This document shows positions 60,346-64,000 of a DNA stretch of 64,000 nucleotides, one piece after another. The first letter of the stretch is position 1. The number at the start of each line of letters is the position of its first letter. Position numbers and translations under genes: made by a program. This stretch comes from Streptococcus parapneumoniae (GTDB lineage Bacteria; Bacillota; Bacilli; Lactobacillales; Streptococcaceae): assembly GCF_037076355.1 (NCBI RefSeq), contig NZ_AP026968.1, positions 1,194,501 to 1,258,500 on the forward strand. The letters are read 5' to 3'. Below the pieces are notes generated by a model, which saw only the letters and a list, made by a program, of their open reading frames with translations, ran no database searches and had not been told where the DNA came from.

Positions 60346-61884
60346 CTATTCAAGATATAAATAATTTTCAAAAATTATTTTTTCTACCTCTCTTTTAATT
60401 AATTCTTTTTCACAAATACCAATCATTACGCTATCGTAATTTTTAAGTTCTTCATCAATACCATCTAAATACATATCTAGTGTCAATTGATTTCTCTTAA
60501 GATGATTAAGTAACGAAAACTTAAATTCTTTTTTAAAATCTTTATCATTAACAAGTTTTAAATATTTATTCCCTTGGCCTTCTGTCAATTTTAAGGTAAA
60601 AAATTTCAAGAGAGAACCATAGAAGCTATATGTATAACCCTTTGATTTATACTCAGCTTCTTCTTTGATAAGATTAACCATAAATTCTTGTTCATCATGC
60701 TTTTCCTCACTTCCCCATTTCCAACGTAAAAGTTGTTCAAGTAACAAAAGTGAACTTAAAGGTAACTGACTAAATTCATAGGAGGGCAGTAATTCTATAT
60801 TTTTCATCAATAATTCACTCATGGTAGAATTCAAAGTCTTATAATCATCGGTGTAGCTAGGAAATATATTAGGAGTTATGGAAAGACCTCTTATATATTG
60901 TTCAACTAAATCTCGTTTTTCCCACCTGTCTTGCAGCTTTATACTTCTAAAACCATATATATGAGTAGACAATATACTTTGAACTACAATGAGTTTTAAT
61001 TTAGGGATACCTTTAAATTCTTTCAAAAACTCATCATCAATAAGTTTAACATCCCTAGTATCAAACACCTTTTTAAGAATCTCTACACCAACATGCTCAC
61101 CATATTCGACGGTATCAATTATTGAAATCATGTCGTTATAAAGTTTTTCCTTTTTTTCTTTACTAGACTTAAAAATTTCCACTAAAATTTCAATATATTC
61201 TCCATCACTTGAATCCCAGTCTCTAGTTTCTGGATAAAGCAGTTGGTATAATGCAAATGCCCCACGATAGTTAACAGACATCGTTTTTACGATTTCTAAT
61301 AAATTGGAAAAATTTGAAATCTTACTATCAATACAACTATAATTATCAGTGAGATACTTGAAGCATATTCTAGAATAAGTGATTTTATTATCATAATCTC
61401 GAACAATTATTTCATTGCTGCCTCTAAAAAAATCTACTACAACTTCAGGTTCTCTTAAATTGGGGAGAAATACATTTGAAATATCATTAGAATTTTTGTA
61501 TTTATCAAAAAGAATATTCCAGACCTCCCCTTCATATTCATCATAATAGTCTTTTATCTGATTACGTTTAACATAATGCTGTCCGCCATCGTTGAAATAG
61601 AAATCAATTTTTATTATGTTTGAATGCAATGAGATATATACACTATCAGTATCAGAATGAGAGTCAATTTCAGGATAGGTTGAAGAGTAAAATACATCTA
61701 TCTTCTCGATTCTTCTAAAGTCATCTTTAGAAATCCGAAGATTGGAATCAGAAATTGACTTTTCAAAAATAAATAATTTATCTGTCCTATCCGTTTCCCA
61801 GTAAGTGCCTCTGGTAATATTTTGGGTAAATCTATCCTGAATTAGATTTACCAATTGAAAAATGGTTTGTTTGTTTTTAGCCAT
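60346..61884 (-). CDS. large protein of unknown function in accessory module
   Basis: A 512-aa protein (from MAKNKQTIFQLVNLIQDRFT; TTG at 61893 is an alternative start). It is rich in Asp, Glu and aromatic residues, with no Walker A, no obvious nuclease or zinc motif and no membrane helix. The N-terminal third (IFEKSISDSNLRISKDDFRR, GQHYVKRNQIKDYYDEYEGE) is beta-rich and the C-terminal part helical. The base composition is very AT-rich, unlike the core genes, which suggests recent transfer. It lies 92 bp after the membrane protein gene on the same strand. Confidence 0.75.
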   Translation of the reverse strand: MAKNKQTIFQLVNLIQDRFTQNITRGTYWETDRTDKLFIFEKSISDSNLRISKDDFRRIEKIDVFYSSTYPEIDSHSDTDSVYISLHSNIIKIDFYFNDGGQHYVKRNQIKDYYDEYEGEVWNILFDKYKNSNDISNVFLPNLREPEVVVDFFRGSNEIIVRDYDNKITYSRICFKYLTDNYSCIDSKISNFSNLLEIVKTMSVNYRGAFALYQLLYPETRDWDSSDGEYIEILVEIFKSSKEKKEKLYNDMISIIDTVEYGEHVGVEILKKVFDTRDVKLIDDEFLKEFKGIPKLKLIVVQSILSTHIYGFRSIKLQDRWEKRDLVEQYIRGLSITPNIFPSYTDDYKTLNSTMSELLMKNIELLPSYEFSQLPLSSLLLLEQLLRWKWGSEEKHDEQEFMVNLIKEEAEYKSKGYTYSFYGSLLKFFTLKLTEGQGNKYLKLVNDKDFKKEFKFSLLNHLKRNQLTLDMYLDGIDEELKNYDSVMIGICEKELIKREVEKIIFENYLYLE

Positions 61885-61985
61885 ATCCGCCAAAACTTTA
61901 AATATACAGATATGTATGTTGTTTATTTTACTATATTCAAACCAATTAATTCCTCGTCTTCTAACTTTCTTATTGTGCTCTATAC

Positions 61986-63029
61986 CTAAAATAGTTTTTT
62001 TCTAAAAATCCCTGGAGATTCGAAACTATAATCACTCTCTATCCAACGTATATTCTTTTTAATCAATTTATCAAATATCTGGGAATCTAGTTTGAATAAA
62101 GAAATAGCAAAAGAAATCAATACTTCGCTTTCAAAATTAATATGAGATATTAAATCATATTTCTCTTTTATAAAACACTTATAATTGACAATATCTCCCA
62201 CCTCAAATTCCTTTGAAATTCCAATAATTTCTTCACTAGAAATATTAAAATAAATAAATTTTAAAAATTTAATTTTATCTTTAGCATTGTCAATCTTAGA
62301 TAGATCCACTCTAACTTGCTTAAAATAACTCTTTCTAGCTCCATCGGAAAACTTTTGATTGAGTAATTTATTAAAATATTTGTTATACCTATTTTTTATA
62401 TCTGATTGAATAACTTTTTTCAATCTTCCATCAGTATTTTTGTTGATAAATATAGTTGTTTTAGCCACTTCTAAGCTAAATTTCAAAAGAAAGATAAACA
62501 AAATCAATAGGAACCCAATTATAGCCTGCCAAATATATTGATAATGAATACCTGTAGATGCATTAAATTCAACTATAAGAGGAATAATAATTGATAGCAG
62601 CAAAGAACCAACGAACTCCCAACTATTTGTTAAATGATACCAAACATTGCTGTCTGTTAAAAAATCCATTTTTTGATAGCCTAAGTAAGTCCCTTTTTCT
62701 TTATTGTCATAACCAACCATAAATTGTAAAAATCCAACATAAACTCCGTAACACGCCCATATAGCTAAGACTACAGAAAATAAGGATGCTAGATCTAAAT
62801 CATCACTTTCAAGTTTAAATAATGAAATTTGATATTGATAACATAACCAATAAATATAACTCACGATTGAGAAAAATAATATATGGGAAAAATATTTGAT
62901 TTTATCACCTGAAATTAATTCATCTATAAAGATTGTAACCCTAAGTCTCCCAAAAAACCTCAGAATATAGGACAATACAAAAATAATTATTGGGGAATAT
63001 AGAATTAATTTTTCAAACAAGCAAAACAC
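61986..63029 (-). CDS. multi-pass membrane protein of unknown function
   Basis: A 347-aa protein with about six hydrophobic helices in the first 210 residues (LYSPIIIFVLSYILRFF, ILFFSIVSYIYWLCYQY, LASLFSVVLAIWACYGV, FVGSLLLSIIIPLIV, YIWQAIIGFLLILFIFLLKF) and a cytoplasmic C-terminal half rich in Lys and Asp (QVRVDLSKIDNAKDKIKFLK). It is AT-rich like its downstream partner. A membrane protein next to a big soluble protein is a common plan for defence modules, but no family is recognised. Confidence 0.75.
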   Translation of the reverse strand: MFCLFEKLILYSPIIIFVLSYILRFFGRLRVTIFIDELISGDKIKYFSHILFFSIVSYIYWLCYQYQISLFKLESDDLDLASLFSVVLAIWACYGVYVGFLQFMVGYDNKEKGTYLGYQKMDFLTDSNVWYHLTNSWEFVGSLLLSIIIPLIVEFNASTGIHYQYIWQAIIGFLLILFIFLLKFSLEVAKTTIFINKNTDGRLKKVIQSDIKNRYNKYFNKLLNQKFSDGARKSYFKQVRVDLSKIDNAKDKIKFLKFIYFNISSEEIIGISKEFEVGDIVNYKCFIKEKYDLISHINFESEVLISFAISLFKLDSQIFDKLIKKNIRWIESDYSFESPGIFRKKLF

Positions 63030-63154
63030 CTCTTCTTTTTTTCTAATTAATAATGATTATACCTGATATATAGAAAGCACACAAATACTAATATGAGTTT
63101 GTTTCAAAAATTACCTATAGAAATAGGACTACCTAAAATCAGGTAGCCCTATTT

Positions 63155-63445
63155 TCATGCCATTCTACTTCTCACAACTTTTGTCACAATACCAAGTGCC
63201 AGCAGAATATTAAAAACAATAAAAAATCCTGTAAAACTCCAAATACCATTAGTGGCTAAATCTTCAATATAGAGGTATCTCTCTGTGAAAAAGAGGTAAA
63301 TTCCATAGATTTCAATAAAGACTAATCCACTGATGATTCCGATAAGAAACAAAGCATCTGAAACTTTCACAAGCTCATAAAGGACAAGCAGTATCAGTCC
63401 AATTACTGCGATAATCAGAAGGCTTTGTAGAATTTGTTCCAACAT
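63155..63445 (-). CDS. Tn5252-type membrane protein
   Basis: A 96-aa protein from MLEQILQSLLIIAVIGLILL with three hydrophobic helices. Conserved among Tn5252-like elements; role in the mating apparatus or unknown. Confidence 0.65.
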   Translation of the reverse strand: MLEQILQSLLIIAVIGLILLVLYELVKVSDALFLIGIISGLVFIEIYGIYLFFTERYLYIEDLATNGIWSFTGFFIVFNILLALGIVTKVVRSRMA

Positions 63446-63458
63446 CTTATACCTCTTT

Positions 63459-63758
63459 CTAAGACAAGTACTTACGGTAATAGTTAGCTTGTTCCTGGTC
63501 AAGTTCATCTAGTTGGGCAACCAAATCAAGGTATTCTGCCTTCGTCACCTCATCTAAGCTTGGAAAATCATTCTCACGACTTGTGATGATGAGTTCCAGC
63601 TGTTCAGTGATTTCACGCTTTGAAAAGCTATCATCAAGAGTTTCATCTTCATACTGTTCCTTTAAAGCTTGGTAGTTGGCTCTATCTTCTGGGCTTGTAA
63701 ATCCTTGTGCCAACCATTCTTCAAGTTGATAACGTATTTCTTCTACTGTTTTGGTCAT
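63459..63758 (-). CDS. Tn5252-type small acidic protein
   Basis: A 99-aa, acidic, helical protein (MTKTVEEIRYQLEEWLAQGF, KAEYLDLVAQLDELDQEQAN). It follows the big gene at the window end. Common small gene in Tn5252-like elements; function unknown. Confidence 0.65.
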   Translation of the reverse strand: MTKTVEEIRYQLEEWLAQGFTSPEDRANYQALKEQYEDETLDDSFSKREITEQLELIITSRENDFPSLDEVTKAEYLDLVAQLDELDQEQANYYRKYLS

Positions 63759-63828
63759 GGTCTGTTCTCCTTTTGTGATTTCTTGACTTCATTTTACCGC
63801 GTTCAAAAATATTTGTCAGCCTTTTTTC

Positions 63829-64000
63829 TTATATCTCAAGTGCTATTTGTTGATTCATTTTGGGTGATGTATCTTCACTAAACTTGGCCAAAGCTGCATC
63901 TATCTCCTCAATCTCTGCTTCTTTTTCAACCAAGGGAGCCAAAACATCATATTTAGCCTTTACAAGCTGATAGTCTTCTTCCTTGGGAAAGACTTTCTCA
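63829..64000 (-). CDS. C-terminal end of a large Tn5252-type protein (partial)
   Basis: The last 56 codons of a gene that runs past the window edge, reading KEEDYQLVKAKYDVLAPLVE and EAEIEEIDAALAKFSEDTSP with a stop at 63829. This helical ending is like that of the large SNF2/methylase-helicase proteins in Tn5252-like elements, but most of the gene is not visible. Confidence 0.55.
   Translation of the reverse strand, partial: EKVFPKEEDYQLVKAKYDVLAPLVEKEAEIEEIDAALAKFSEDTSPKMNQQIALEI

Noticed and set aside
1-64000. CRISPR array, rRNA genes, intact insertion sequences
   Set aside because: No regularly spaced repeat-spacer arrays, rRNA sequences or full transposases were seen.

Overview
The window comes from a mitis-group Streptococcus, most likely S. 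pneumoniae or a very close relative. The reasons are a BOX-type repeat after murA, a core block whose content and order match the pneumococcal prs to murA region, and a degraded Tn5252-like island carrying PezAT next to it. The sequence has no database match behind it here, so species-level identity is an inference.

Layout. 1-32.2 kb is most of a siphovirus-type prophage; its lysis end lies left of the window. On the minus strand, read 5' to 3' (right to left): lysogeny genes, replication module (RuvC-like resolvase, helicase, Sak4-like ATPase, DUF669, prim-pol, VapE helicase), a probable iteron origin (18.5-18.8 kb), small accessory genes, a plus-strand mazEF pair, the ArpU late regulator, a 1.3 kb non-coding structured region with tRNA-like elements, then terS, terL, portal, MuF/JAB head protein, scaffold, capsid, connectors, tail tube, tail chaperones with a canonical -1 frameshift site, and the start of the tape measure. 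The cI-like repressor, a membrane protein and the tyrosine integrase are on the plus strand at 29.4-32.2 kb, with a cI operator array at 29.3-29.4 kb. A DUF4393/Abi_alpha gene sits in the lysogeny region.

32.3-44.6 kb is core chromosome: CYTH protein, prs, cysteine desulfurase, two small conserved genes, rex and a class I amidotransferase on the plus strand, then radC, pcrA, map, spxR, a GNAT and murA on the minus strand. 44.7-48.5 kb is decaying DNA: a BOX element, a broken NmrA-type gene, one intact and one broken aldo/keto reductase, and a truncated lipoprotein hydrolase.

48.6-64 kb is a Tn5252/PPI-1-like integrative element remnant. Its relaxase and MobC genes carry several in-frame stops and frameshifts, so it cannot mobilise itself by these genes. 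Its cargo is a single compact operon: pezA, pezT (with catalytic Asp66 replaced by Tyr), then a four-gene Lamassu/ABC-3C-type defence module (nuclease-CTD protein, two small middle proteins, SMC-like ATPase), with the nuclease gene starting inside the 3' end of pezT. Further right are Tn5252-type genes and an unrecognised two-gene AT-rich module (515-aa soluble protein plus multi-pass membrane protein).

The observations I rate highest are: (1) the pezAT-Lamassu operon with an apparently dead toxin, which suggests PezA may serve as the defence operon's regulator; (2) the ArpU-iteron late promoter driving a roughly 1.25 kb structured RNA with tRNA mimics that ends in an intrinsic terminator just before terS (a ROOL/GOLLD-like candidate); and (3) the unknown two-gene module at 60.3-63.0 kb.
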